Positions 43,301-55,613 are shown, counted from the first letter of the stretch. The stretch: 64,000 nucleotides of DNA from Chrysaora quinquecirrha (GCA_014526335.1 JACTAT010000002.1:1526752-1590751); one strand, 5' to 3'. Numbers and translations: made by a program. Notes: generated by a model not told the origin, from the letters alone.

Positions 43301-46300
43301 TATGTAGTTTAGTGGCCAAAAATACTTTGAAACTCAAGGTTTTAAGAGAAAGAGTAGCAGTTGCATGTTATCTAAGAGAGATCCTGTAATGGGAACTAAC
43401 CTGATTGTGCCCCTCCCACCTTCAAAAAGACATTAAAATTCATAACATAAACAAAAACAACAACAACAACAACAACAACAGCAGCATCAACTTACATCTG
43501 TGACTTTCACACCAGTAGTAACTTGTCGATGACCAAGGAAACAGAATACGATGATACCAGAGAAAAGAGATGTACCACAATTTGCCAAAACGACAGTGAT
43601 TGCATCACGACTGCAATTGTTTTTACGTGGCATATAACTTGAGAATGCAATCAATGCACCGAATCCAATGCTCAAACTGTAAAACATTTGCGTCGCTGCG
43701 TCCATCCAAGCTCTCGGGTCCAAAACTTTACTCCACTAGTAATAAAACGAATAAAAATTAGCTCATTTTCAAGGAATTCATTTTCAAGGGCATCGGATCA
43801 GAATACAAAATTGACTGAAGAAGTTTAGTGATAATTCAAACTAATTTGAAAGACAGAACTGATCTAAATTAGAAAGATTGTAAAATACTGTTTCAAATTT
43901 AAAGCACTTACGTTGGGTTTGAAAAATGCCAAAACTCCAATACCAGCACCTTCGAGGGTCACTCCACGAATAAACAAGATGAACATAATGATGTAGGGAA
44001 ATGTTGCTGTGAAATAAACAGCCTAAAAGAAACACAAAAACATAAAAAAACATCATAAAATAACCAAAGCAATTTCAAATGAACTAAGGAAAACTTAGCT
44101 ACAATCGGGTGGCGGCTAGAAAATTCTCAGGTCAACATCGTCCCCAGTTCACAACACATTTCCTCGAATTTCAATCGATGTAGGTCATGGACAGAAGGTT
44201 GGACTACGTTCGGAGCTAGTAATATCCTGCATAAGAGCTTAAAATTTGCCTTTTAAATGAATGGATCTCTTAATCTTCTGACGGACAGGTTAGTGTGCCA
44301 AGCGTGCCCCCCCCAAACTCTCCATAATGCACTCTTACAAACGAAGTTCGTTTTCAAAACGATTATTTCTAGATACCTAAAACTTGTTTTTCCAGTTTCT
44401 TCGAAAAATTATGCTTCTAATGCCTGTTGCACGTATCAAAAACTGAAAAGTGATACCCAGAAGTGCGCTATCACTATCACTAAAATTCTTTAAAGTTAAT
44501 AACTTTAACTTGAATGGCCACATGCAAAGCAGCAAAAAGCACAACGCAATAAAAATCGCAAATTAATAAGCTTTCTTACTGTTCAAATCGATCAAATCTT
44601 TCGCTCAAACTCAGATTGAGCACCTTTATATATTTCTTTTCAATGAACCAAAGGTTCAAATTGTAACTTAGCCTATAAAGGCTGACAAACTCTAGAAGAC
44701 AGCAGCAGCATATAAATAATTGTTTTATTTAACTTAATTAATCATTATGTATTGATTCCAGGTAAGTTTTAAATTATTCTTTAAGCGTTGAGGGTTATAG
44801 CTATTCTCATTTCTAATTTAAATGTTCACCATTTTTTTTTTATTATTTATATTACATGCAGGAGCTGTGGCGTCATGGCCTACACATTTTTTTAATAAGC
44901 AACTGGTCAATAAGCAACTAAGGGCTGAGATTTGCTCAAATTTTTGGTTGAAATAGCTTTCTTTATAGAATACATCATTGCAAACTTGTCAATTACATTG
45001 AACAGCATGAAAGGAGCCAAAAAAGGAGTTTTTAGGGGGTACCCAGTCATTCTGTGAGGGCTGAAAGACCAGATACGTTAAGCAACTTCGAGGGCTGGAC
45101 CGGATGTCAAGTTGCTTACTAAAAAAAAGTGTAATCCACGTGGCTCGTGGTGTCGGAAGCTCAGCGAGGTTGGGGTTTGAGCCTACTGTAAGCTACGGTA
45201 GCGCCACAGACAGGGTCGAGGTCTCGATTAATTAACCTATACTATGAGATCACAGCAAACTAAAAATTTCACCTACTTTTAAAAAGCCTTCGACTCACGA
45301 CCAAAAATATAACATCGAACAGGACTATCTTTGATAGACTATGACTGTGACAAGAAACCTGGGTCTGAGCACCACAAAACTTGTGTACCGGATTTGTGAG
45401 ATAATTGATGACGTTTGCGACTACTAAACAGCTTCACCCTATAGAATTAAAGACTTCTTTGAAATCTTCTCGAGACCTGAGTGAAGCATCGTACGAAAAT
45501 ACCCTAAGATCAAGGAACTTAGATACGCAATATTAATGCTTAAGAGTTAATCTAACTAGTATGACCATATTTTGAGTGAAAACTATGCCATTTGGTTTTT
45601 AATGCTCCTTACTTAAAATTTAGTATGCTGTTTGCAAATCATATGAATCTAGGTGTGACATTGGTTATAGCATTGGATAATACTAATCTCTATTTAGCAA
45701 TAATATAGTTAGTTATGTTAATAATAGTCAGCCTGTTCTAAGCAATGGTAAGACGGATGCTATTTATTTTGATTCAGAACTTTTTGCTCTAAGTAAAAAC
45801 TTAGCATAAACTTAGAAAAATTACACAGTGGGATTTGAATTAAGATTTTCCTAATTCTCGACTCTTTCGTCACAATAGTTTATAGTTGAGATGAAGCAGG
45901 GACAAACGTATTCCGACAACTAGTTAAAGCATATTTTGTGCGGATCAACTTGACATACTATAGTCCATGAGCAAATCTCGTATACGCTTGACGGAAGTCC
46001 TATTGTTTTCATGCAAATCCCTTAGAAATCCTTTCGTTTTAATAGAAATCTTGTACACTTTCTTGAAGAATGGAGTTAAATGCCCCTCAATAGTACACAA
46101 GAGTCGTGGCTTTCACTCCTAATTGCCCACTCGAGCAACCTGTCGTTCAGTAATATCTTTTATCGCAGAAATCGCTCATTAAAACGAGGCTGCCATCAAG
46201 GGGACAAGCAGTTCATTTTAACAGCGAAAAAAACGACTCGATTTGGAAAGACTTCGCGTCACAAGAACAAATTCTCCTGGGGGAAACTGACTTCAAGTCT

Positions 46301-48717
46301 TGCCACTCATGGAGAGAGCAACAACAATTAAATTCAATTAGAGATAAATTGAATTCAATTCAATGAACTAACCTTGCCACTCGATTTGACTCCTTTTAAA
46401 ACACAGAGATAAGTAACAACCCATCCAACAAACAGGCAACCAAACAATTTCCAATTCATGCCATCACCTGTGCTGCCAATTTGAGTTGAAACAGCCAATG
46501 CTCTTTGATACCAATAATATTCCGTTGGATTGTGAACACAGCAATCCGGAAAACTGTTCATTTGGTTCTTGATCATTTTGGATATATTTTTTGTGTATGA
46601 TGTTTGATTGGCCATTGTGTCCCAGTATGTGAAGTTATTCTTTATAACTGAATATGCCGGGTAGCCTGGACATTTTTCAATCTTCCATGGTAGTTCTGAT
46701 GTGAAGGACACGAAGAAATAATAGACACACCACGTGATGATCACAATGTAATAAAGACACATCGCGAAAGAAACGAGCATGCATCCCAATCCAACACCAA
46801 AGAAAACTGGGTGGACATTATTCCATACTTTGACAGCACTTTGTTTCATGCGTTGACCAAGGGCGTATTCCATGATGAACAACGGAATGCCTTCTATCAA
46901 CATCATCGTAAAATAAGGAATGAGAAATGCACCTAAAATGGAAGTAATTAAAATCAAAAGACGCACACGATGATCGAAAGTATTAATAATACCACGATCT
47001 ATAGTCACTCGGGCTATCTACATCCTGTAAACTAAGCAAGGTTTTTCAGCAGAAATAGATTGGGCACAGATTGGAGATTAAATAAGGAACAAACTCAAGA
47101 CGAGAACTACGAAAGCGATGGGAGACTGTGTTTACCAATATTCGTATTAAGGAATGGTTGAGACGGTTTGAGTAAATTCCGACCACTTGTAATGGAAGGG
47201 CGAGCAACAACCTCAGTGATAGATGTTTAAGAGGAGATAGCATGCGAGATGCTTAGAAAAGAAGATACTAGAAATATAATATATATAGTAGAAATGCCAG
47301 CGTTTCCTTTGGGTCCTTAGCTCTAGAAGCACTGAGCCATCTTTGTCTATCATATTCATTTCTTCTTTTAAAACTATTTTCTGTAACGTAAATTTCAAAG
47401 TTGCAAAAACAGTGGAAAAATTTTTGAACTTTTTCTTCTGACATATCTCAGAGCATAAACGTCAGAAACAGACAGATACGGATCGAAATGCACCAATCAG
47501 AAAGTGAAGCTGAATTGGCATTGTGTTTTAAACACCAATCAGCTTGCAGGATACAGCAGGAAGATATAAAGAATTAATTGAAGAGTCCAAGCAAGAAAAC
47601 GAACTCTTTCCTATTTTACAACAACACTTGTGAAAATTATCACTGTAAGGCGGGAATCTGAGTTGACCCGCAGGCTATGAGCCCAGGGCCAGTCTGACAT
47701 AATATGTAACCTATTAATTCACGAACCTCCTCCATGTTTCTGTGCCAAATATGGAAATCTCCAAACATTACCCACACCAACAGCAAGTCCAATTGAAGCG
47801 AGGAGAAATTCTGTTTTGCTTCCCCATGCTTCTCTGCTTTCTGCTTCCTCTAATGCTTTGCTAAGTTGTTCTTCTAATTGATCATCGTCTGTATCTTTTA
47901 GGAGTTCTTCATGTCTCTCTGTTTCTTGTAAATGAATCACTGCACCATCTAAAAGAAAAAGATCAACAGAATTAAGAATTTGACATTAGCTAGAAATCCA
48001 CCTGAAAGGAAGGTGTTTGATGGTCTTGAGGAAGACCATGCCATTATATGTTTATTTTTTATTTTCATTCATATATCTGACGCTTCACAGTCTGAGCAGC
48101 GTTAGATAAAGAAATTTTCCAGTTCAGCATCATCCGAATTCAAAGGGGTTTTGCACGAATAGAGAAAAAAGAAACAAACGTGTAGTCCCAAAATGGACCA
48201 AAACATGTCCAGAAATCTGGACTGCAAAAGGAAATTTCAATAATTTATGCTTCGTATAGTTAATGCAGCATATTTCCTCGCATAAATATAAATTCAAAGT
48301 AAATTCAAAGTTCATAGAGTTCAAAGTACTTATTTTCATTTTTTGCGTCCGACCTTTTATATTAATATTACCATATTACGTGCCATTATTTACCTATATA
48401 TTGATTCATATATGGAAGAAAAGGAAACATTATGGACAATTTTGTTATTTGATGACCCTGAGTTATAATATTGCGTGTTATGGATAACATGCTTATAAAG
48501 AGAATGAGCTAGAAGTAAACAATTAAGGAAAACAATTTAGGCGAAAGTTTGTGTTGGTTGGAATAAGTACTCTGTACATCTGCTCGCCATCGTTTCTTAA
48601 ATATACAAATAACATTAGATTGTACATGTTCTATTGTATGTTTATACACCACAAATAAACTAAACACTCGTATGCTAAAACAGCCGTATACTAAAATAAC
48701 CTACCTTTCCCTGACAT
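40383..48717 (-). CDS. SLC6 family sodium-coupled transporter (complete, 9 exons)
   Basis: Moves a small substrate, probably an amino acid, into the cell with sodium. Exons 5' to 3': 48717-48705, 47948-47727, 46932-46373, 44022-43912, 43735-43496, 42939-42741, 42084-41925, 41537-41372, 40715-40383; phases all agree, 667 residues. The start is ATG at 48717 in a 13-base coding exon. A cytosolic acidic tail precedes twelve membrane segments. TM1 carries the sodium/substrate motif [16 protein letters not shown]2-3 read [16 protein letters not shown]7 has [17 protein letters not shown] with the chloride-site serine; TM8 has GPGLAFITF. The large extracellular loop has NFT, NQT and NIS glycosylation sites. 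TM3-EL2 resembles the SLC6A15-20 (B0AT) branch, but extracellular loop 4 is short, unlike B0AT1. I cannot fix the substrate. Confidence 0.92.
43444..43482 (+). repeat. (CAA)n microsatellite
   Basis: About ten CAA units, in an SLC6 intron just before the donor of exon 43735-43496. Confidence 0.85.
45130..45238 (+). repeat. tRNA-like SINE candidate, copy C
   Basis: Reads GTGTAATCCACGTGGCTCGT, GTGTCGGAAGCTCAGCGAGG, B-box-like GGGGTTTGAGCC, CTACGGTAGCGCCACAGACA, TCGATTAATTAACCT. Matches copy B in block order. It lies in the 2.3-kb SLC6 intron. Confidence 0.6.
47447..47610 (-). repeat. interspersed repeat R1, copy 5 (inverted, long)
   Basis: The minus strand reads CTTGGACTCTTCAATTAATT, CTGATTGGTGTTTAAAACAC, GGTGCATTTCGATCCGTATC and GTTTCTGACGTTTATGCTCT. 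It covers nearly the full length of copy 2. It lies in an SLC6 intron. Confidence 0.75.
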
Positions 48718-50080
48718 GTTTTAGCGTTGCAGTCTCTTAATTAAACGATGCAGTTTGACTAATGATTGAAATAAAAGCAAGTCGACGCAACGCAAAGATT
48801 ATTAATTTGCATTATTAATCCATTAATTTGCATATGAATAGAATGCAAACCTGCTGACATTGCAAACGTAAAATCTGGAGGATTTGGGGAAAATACTTAA
48901 CCTCATTTACAATATAGGAATAAGGAAACGAAATGAACAGAAAATGCGTTTAAGCGTTATTCATTGGGGGAGATTTCAGTCGGACATTCGTATGATTAAG
49001 TTTCTATTTGCCCTAAGCTTTGTGGAAATGAAATAGACGGAAGCTAAATAGAATGCGCCATCTGAGTGGAATGCGCAAACGTCTTAAGTATACTGGGGTA
49101 GATTTATTAAAGCAAACTTGAAAAGTGTTGACAGAAAACATTACGCAATGGTAACGTGGTTTTGTCATGTTAAGTCATTCAGTTCTTTAAGTACCGCACA
49201 AAGTTAAAGTTTCTATTTGCCTATAGACCAAATGGAAGCGAAACGGATGGTAGCTATAGCAACGCATCTTAAATTTACTGGGGAAAATACTGACTAGTCT
49301 TGACCCCGTGTTGATAGAGAGCGTTGCCACGTTACGCAGATGTTGCGGCATGAAACACCTTCTTGTGTTACGTAATCTAAGTAGTTCGGCCTATCTGCTA
49401 ATAATTCCAGCATTTTTTTTGAGATTTTCGAAACTCAGCTAAAATTTAAAATTAAGGAATTGAAATAATTCTTTATGTCAGAAACATGTTCCTAGCGATT
49501 TTCTAGCTTAAATCCTTAACGTTTTATGCAGTTGTTTAGTTACTACACACATCCTCCACAACATCGATCATTCGCCCTCTTGTCCTCTTATTTCATACCC
49601 TACAGAGAGTCATTATAGAAGTGAGGACTAATTCTATTGACTATGCCGTACATGTTTGATTCATTATGAAATTCTAGCAGTTCTGAACCCCTTAACATTG
49701 TTAGGGATTTGATACTTCGTAACATAGGATTATAAAATCGGGAAAAAAACAAAAATTTTCATCGGACTAGCTAAGAACTGATGAACTCGCTTATAAATTT
49801 AATACTATTAATTATTAAGCAGGAATTTTCTCAAAACGAAACAGCAGATTTCTGATGATAAGCCTTGCTTGAATAATAATAATAATCTACCGGATCAAAC
49901 TGGGATCTTTTATTCTAAATATTTCAGAGGAATTTTCGAAAACCTAGACAAAAATTTATTCAATGTACAATGGTACAATGTTGAATATAGAATAATTAGG
50001 GGCAAGCAATGTTTTAAACCCAGATACACCTCGAAAACCCCACTGCTGTCATCCCCATGCAATTCATTTCATTTCGTTAT
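48718..50080. other. intergenic: SLC6 promoter side
   Basis: Should carry the SLC6 5' untranslated region and promoter. Two diverged direct repeats (about 49003-49190 and 49206-49390) are the only structure I see. The right edge is the target site of the ISL2EU element. Confidence 0.5.
49003..49390 (+). repeat. diverged tandem duplication upstream of SLC6
   Basis: Unit 1 (49003-49190) and unit 2 (49206-49390) share, in the same order and spacing, GTTTCTATTTGCC, GGAAATGAAATAGACGGAAGCTA versus a GGAAGCGAAACGGATGGTAGCTA-like block, CTTAAGTATACTGGGG versus CTTAAATTTACTGGGG, GTGTTGACAGA versus GTGTTGATAGA, and a ACGTGG/ACGTTACGC-type end. Confidence 0.55.
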
Positions 50081-50470
50081 ACGCTACCAAACCGGAAACC
50101 GCACCTGATTGGCCAGCGCGTTTTCCCTTAGTTACTCGGTAGCAACCATCCAGACCGGCGTTAGTCACAGTGAAGTTGCAGTGATTCCGAAGCGTTTGTC
50201 GTGATTTAAGGTGTTATTTCTGGCTTGCAGATTCAAATTTTACTCAGAATTGTTCACATTTGTTGTCTTGAATCGTCATCATATCTATTTTGAAGTTTTA
50301 ATTGTACATAGCGATCATTTTCTGGCCCGTTGCGTAAGTTTTGTATTGAACTCATTTAGGCCTAGCCTCAGTTTACAGTGTATGTAGTGAAATCTTTTGT
50401 TCCCGCTTCTGTGTTTTAAATTCATTTTGGACACATCGTCTCGTTATTTCATTGGTTTAGTGTATTTGAA
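50081..50470 (+). repeat. ISL2EU left terminal inverted repeat
   Basis: Near-identical in reverse complement to 53384-53780. The arms include TCACAGTGAAGCTGCAGTGA-like and GGCCCGTTGCGTAAGTTTTG blocks and end in TTCATTGGTTTAGTGTATTTGAAG. The small number of differences implies recent insertion. Confidence 0.9.
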
Positions 50471-50504
50471 GTATTTCTATCATTTTTTACCATACCTATC
50501 TATA

Positions 50505-51820
50505 ATGGCAAAAGAAATTATAACAATCTCAGGGATGATGGAGTTCTTCAAAGAAGATATTAATAGCTAGTATTACAAAGGGTGAACTGAAATATAAGGC
50601 AGATTTTGTGTTGGACTTGAGACTGAGTGATCATGTGATAAAAGCCAAAGTAAGAGCATCCATGAAGGATAAAAGTTATTCAGTAATGCTTACAGTCAAT
50701 GGTGATGGGGGAATGTGAGTGTGTGAATGGAGAATGTGAGTGCCCAAGGGGAAACTGGATTTGTAGCCACATGGCAGCAAGTGCCATCTATGTCAACAAA
50801 AAGGGAATGTCAAAAACAGATTTGCCAAATGCTTGGATTGCCAAACCTAAAAAAGCAGCAAAGCTGGATAGCAAAACATTTGGTGATTTTTTTCCAACCC
50901 CTAAGCCGGAATACAGGGCTACATCAAGACCCTTTTTGGACAAAGACAGAAAATTTGTGGCCAGACGATTATCAGAAATATCAGATGCTGGAATTGAATG
51001 TCCTCTTGGATGGATTGCAGGTCCAGAGATACCCAAATCAGTATTGAATCCTTTGGCACCCAGCTTAATTGAAGAAATGTTGGAAGACTTTTTTAACAAT
51101 AAGACTTTGTTTGTTGAAAAATGTAAGGTGTCTCCAGATCAGGTTGAATGGCTTGCAGCACAAACATCCGGACAAAGAAAATCAGCACTATGGGGTCAAT
51201 TTAGAAGACTGAGACTAACTGGCAGCAATTTTGGTGATGTCATAAAGGCATATGAAAGGAAAAGGGCTGCAGACAACCCAATAGCACCTTCACTTTTAAA
51301 GAAGTTAAGAGGGGAATATTCTCTTGGCACCAAGGATTCAATCATGTGGGGCCAAATGTACGAAGATGTTGCAATAAAAAAATACAAAAAGGAAACTGGA
51401 AATGCAGTGACACCCATAGGGCTTGTGCTGTTCTCTTGTGGATTTTTGGGAAGCAGTCCAGATGGCATTATCATTGAAAATGGTGAGAAGGGGGTTTTAG
51501 AAGTAAAATGCCCATGGTCACACAGAAATGACAAAATTGATGATTTCATAGCAAGTGAGTTGAAGGGGAAGGAGGAGAGAAGTGACTTTTATCTTACTTC
51601 ATCAAAGAAGCTTAACCAAGGCCATGGCTATTGGCACCAGGTCCAAGCAGAAATGGTTGCTGTTGGAGTTTCATGGGCACATTTTGTTGTTTGGACAACG
51701 GTTGATATGCTTATTGTAAGGGTTGAAAGAGATCCAGAATGGGAGAGCAGATATGTACCAATGTTAAAAATGTTTTATCTCGAAGAGCTATTGCCCATGT
51801 GTTATACAAAAGAATCATGA
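50505..51820 (+). CDS. SWIM zinc-finger + YqaJ-like nuclease (ISL2EU second gene)
   Basis: The continuous frame is 50699-51820 (373 residues). A SWIM-type finger lies near its start (CECPRGNWICSHMAAS). A YqaJ/lambda-exonuclease-like PD-(D/E)XK domain follows at residues ~190-320: WGQMYEDVAIKKY, GFLGSSPDGII (catalytic D), GVLEVKCPW (E-x-K), and GYWHQVQAEM. Such nucleases process DNA ends; their role in ISL2EU movement is not settled. The true start is probably ATG 50505 (MAKEIITISGMMEFFKED), read through ITKGELKYKADFVLDLRLS. Two frame slips lie between, one at 50560-50570 and one at the G5 run near 50705, where four G would keep frame. Both may be sequence errors. Confidence 0.82.
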
Positions 51821-51860
51821 TAATGAACTTAATTTAAAAGTTTTATTGGTCAAAAATCTG

Positions 51861-53379
51861 TTATTTACTTCCTTCAGAGTTCTCTAAAGTGGCCACAGTC
51901 TCTTTGTAGTTTTGCAAAACCCCTGCAATGATTGGGGACTGCATATTAACAAGAACTGCACACACCTGCACAATTTTGTCAACAAAAGGCCTTAATGGTG
52001 CATTGATGTATTCTAAAATCTTATAATTTCTTAATCTCTCTATTGCTCTTTCGACATGAATCCTGCAGCCAGCAATTTTTCTTGAAAAAACTGCTTCTTC
52101 TTTTGAAAATTTTGTTTTTCCGGAAAGAAAGGCAGGCAAATTTAAGAAAACATTCTTTGGCAAGAGGTCATGAATGATAAATCCCTTGTCTGCAAGTATT
52201 AAGTCGCCAGCCTGAAAAAGCAAGATTATTGGAGTAAGTATGTTAGAAATATACAGAGACATATCAATTGGACAATATATGTACATTAGAAAGGCTTACT
52301 TGGAGGTGAGATATCACTCCAGATTCACTTGTTACAACTTTGTCACTTGTGCTACCAGGGAATCCATGACTGACAAACGTTATTGCTCCATTGGGTGCTA
52401 CCCCAATCAGGTACTTGACAGACAAAAAATGCTTATAGTTGCTGTACGTCGCAGATGCAGCCACCAGATCTTTCCTTGGAGCAGAAATCCTAAATTCTGT
52501 GCAGTCGATAATAATTCTGCAATTTGATATGTCTCCAAACGAACTGGGCAAACTACATTTGTTCTTTTCTTGGGAAGGGATTTGAGACATAATCCCAACA
52601 AAGAAAATTTCGTGAACTGCATGCAAGTAGGTCATTAAAATATTCTGAATTGTTGTCTGGCTGACTGAATACCTTCTTGAAAGATCAAAATATGGTAGAT
52701 CAAGCCTAAGCCGCATTAAGAAGATCAGTAGCTGGTCTTCAGGGCTTATTGATTTCACTGGTTTCCCAGACCAAAAATTCAAGGGTGCAAATGTCTCAAT
52801 TGTGTCAATCATCATTTTAAAAACTGGTTTTTCAATCCCAGTATAATTTTTGATATCAGTTTCACTCAAATTTTTGTACCTGAAACACATTTTTTCAGAA
52901 ATTTCAACTTTTTTATGCAGCTCTTCAACACTGTATTGTGCAGAAGAACGAGAATTATCAGCACTTGACGGCATTTCATATTCTAAGAGTGAGCCCTCGG
53001 AAAGATCAGAATCTGGTGAAATTTCAGATGATGTCTCCTCAGTGGCACAAGAACGATTCCTATTCAGCACAGAAGTTGATCTCTTTCCTTGCTTCTCATC
53101 TTGTGTATTGCCTCTAAGATTAACACTTGGAATTGCCTCTTTTCGTAATCGCCGTCGTTGGAACATGCTTGGTGTGTCTGAATTTGGGATGGTCATATCA
53201 GTGTCAAGAAAATGTCTTGAACATATACATGATGTAGATGAAGGAGAAAAATCTTCTCTTCTGACACGACAAATCCAGGCATTCCGCAGTTTCTTGTCTT
53301 TCGGGTAAAGAAAAAAAGACAGTTCTGGGTTCTTTGAAGAAGATGCATAGCAGCCAAATACAGAGCAGTAGCTGGGCAT
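51861..53379 (-). CDS. THAP + DDE transposase of ISL2EU (HARBI1-like fold), intact
   Basis: Exons 53379-52300 and 52211-51861, joined in phase (HLQ to AGDLIL), 476 residues with no break. An N-terminal THAP zinc finger (CSVFGCYASS, then CICSRHF, with TPSMF as the closing motif) should bind the element ends. A helix-turn-helix region (DLSRRYSVSQTTIQNIL) leads into the DDE_4 nuclease: first D in RIIIDCTEF, second D in LILADKGF, and E in HVERAIERLRN. This enzyme cuts and pastes the element. An intact frame with good splice sites and well-matched ends suggests the element could be or recently was active. Confidence 0.92.
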
Positions 53380-53782
53380 TTATCTTCAAATACACTAAAC
53401 CAATGAAATAACGAGACGATGTGTCCAAAATGAATTTAAAACATAGAAGCGGGAACAAAAGATTTCACTATAGTATATACACTGTACACTGTAGGCTAGG
53501 CCTAAAAGAGTTCAATACAAAACTTACGCAACGGGCCAGAAAATGATCGCTATGTACAATTAAAACTTCAAAATAGATATGATGACGATTCAAGACAACA
53601 AATGTGAACAATTCTGAGTAAAATTTGAATCTGCAAGCCAGAAATAACACCTTAAATCACGACAAACGCTTCAGAATCACTGCAGCTTCACTGTGACTAA
53701 AGCCGGTCTGGATGGTTGCTACCGAGTAACTAAGGGAAAACGCGCTGGCCAATCAGGTGCGGTTTCCGGTTTGGTAGCGTAT

Positions 53783-53833
53783 ACCATAGTTAATAGAGAG
53801 AAACACTGGTTAGGAAACGCGGCAAACTTCAAA
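53783..53833 (+). repeat. left inverted end of the 5.8-kb element
   Basis: 51 bases identical to the reverse complement of 59537-59587. Beyond this, arms share only short blocks, including GTTCGC and the GTCACGTGAC palindrome. Confidence 0.9.
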
Positions 53834-53910
53834 CGAAAGAGCTTTTGTTCGCATGTGGAGGTCCAATTGAATCGTCACGTGACAATGAAGGTGCACAACA
53901 TTCGTGCAAA

Positions 53911-55508
53911 ATGGCTTCATCCGATAACAATTTATACATTTTCGGGGAGAATTTCGACATCCTTATGGATATTTTGGACGAAGATGATGAAATAGAAGAG
54001 CAATTTGTAGCGGCAGTAAATGAGGTTTGTATTTTACATGATTAAACTAAAGAATTTTCTTTTTATAAAGAACACGGAGGTGGGATGCGACAAAAGATTG
54101 CTTTTTCCGAGATGATGGCCTAAAACATGAACAAGCTTGCTCTGTTGGAACTCCTTCTTGATTATGTCAGCAATTCGGTTATATCTGCATTTTAAATTTG
54201 AATAACTGTTTAGAAATTTAACATCTAAAACGCATTTGGGAGAACCATGCTATTGTAAGTTACTATGATGTTGTGAATTACATTTCTACGAGGGTCGAGG
54301 ACACTTTTTAGTGGAGGAAACAACCTTTTACTAGCTATAGGTAGGCTAGTTAGTTTTACCTGGCTATCTATCAACTTACTATTAATGCCAAGAACTAGAT
54401 GTTAATTAGTTTCGTATATTTTTGTAATATCTGTATTTATCAACACTAGATGGACAATGCTGATGTTGTGTGCAATGTGTGTGGGAAAAAATGCAAAAGC
54501 AAAGGTGGGCTGAAAAGACACAAAACAACAAAGCACCCCCAGAAGAGTGTTGTTGCAGAGGAAGGAGCCAGGACAAGTGAGGTACCATCATTTCAACTTG
54601 ATGGTTTAATATCGAAGAATGCTATTGAGACAGCAAAGAAAAAGATTGTAGAAAATCCAGTCTATGCCAAGCACATAAAAGATGATCTCGTTGCCTTTGT
54701 TTACACAGAAATGGATGAAGAAAGTGAAGAATATAAGGCCATATCAAAAATAATTGGTTCTTTTTCACAGAAAAGAGATCTGGATAAATACTATCAAAGG
54801 TTTTACACAACAATTCCTCGCAAAGCTGAAGGATGTTTTCCAGGCCTATCAAATCATGCTGCAACATTGCTTTCTATGAAACTTGCTGATCAACTTTTGG
54901 TGCAAGTCAAGGAGGGAGGCTCCTCACTGTCTCCAATTCCCACTGCAAAGCAACCTGAAATTTCAGAAAGAGAGAAAGCAGGCTTGCAATATATAGGTGG
55001 CTATGTTTTCCATAAACTCCATCAGAAGCACAGAAGCGGGAAGAAATGGCAATCACGAGAGAGCCAATGCACAATGGCAGTATTAAAACAAGGCAAATGT
55101 AGTGATGAAGAGCTTGAAAGGAACAAATTAACAAGTGCATTAAGTCGTGGTGGTTTGTGGGGCATAAACAAAGATGCAGAAAATATCTGTTTTAAAACAG
55201 AGGTCAACTTCAGAAAATTTAGCCCCACGCTCAGTTCGAAAAAAATTGATGCAAATTTGATCATTGCCGAAACAATGCAAGATTGTACAGTCAAACAAGC
55301 ATTTGATGCAATGGTGAATAACTTAGATACTATTCCAGAAAGCACCATTTTAAAAGATATTTTATTCAGTATCATTAGTTTGTATGTAAAGGTTAGATGT
55401 TTTTCCTTTGCACGGGATGTTATCCAAAAGTCCAAAATTGAAGCAAAGAAAGGCAAGTCAAAAGGTTTACGTGCAGAAATAAAGAGAGCAAGCAATAATT
55501 CTGTTTAG
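53911..55508 (+). CDS. C2H2 zinc-finger protein of the 5.8-kb element
   Basis: Two exons, 53911-54024 and 54450-55508, joined in phase across a GTTTGT...CACTAG intron: 390 residues. The N-terminus is acidic (FGENFDILMDILDEDDEIEE). One C2H2 finger follows (CNVCGKKCKSKGGLKRHKTTKH spans 54480-54545). The C-terminal half has LQYIGGYVFHKLHQ and LTSALSRGGLWGI, which recall the C-terminal part of P-type transposases. The end is Lys/Arg-rich (KAKGKSKGLRAEIKRASN-like). No catalytic residues are apparent. Probably a DNA-binding partner in transposition; that is inference. Its 3' end is 75 bases from the poly-T tract. Confidence 0.75.
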
Positions 55509-55580
55509 AAACTTTTAATAACACTTTATTTCTTCTCAAAAGTGTACACCATTATATTGCAAACTTTAATTATTAAAGGT

Positions 55581-55582
<2 letters not shown>

Positions 55583-55613
<31 letters not shown>

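Larger units (their letters stand above)
50081..53780. mobile_element. ISL2EU-type DNA transposon, 3.7 kb
   Basis: Ends are ACGCTACCAAACCGGAAACC and its inverse, with inverted terminal repeats ~390 bp long (50081-50470 and 53384-53780). AT stands on both outer sides (50079-50080 and 53781-53782), the 2-bp AT target duplication known for ISL2EU elements. It carries two convergent genes, a SWIM+YqaJ-like nuclease (plus) and a THAP+DDE transposase (minus), the expected ISL2EU pair. The right end touches the left end of the next element with only the AT between. Confidence 0.88.

Noticed and set aside
42940..43495. Missing SLC6 exon for extracellular loop 4
   Set aside because: The loop is short compared with B0AT1 but normal for other SLC6 members, and flanking exons join in phase.
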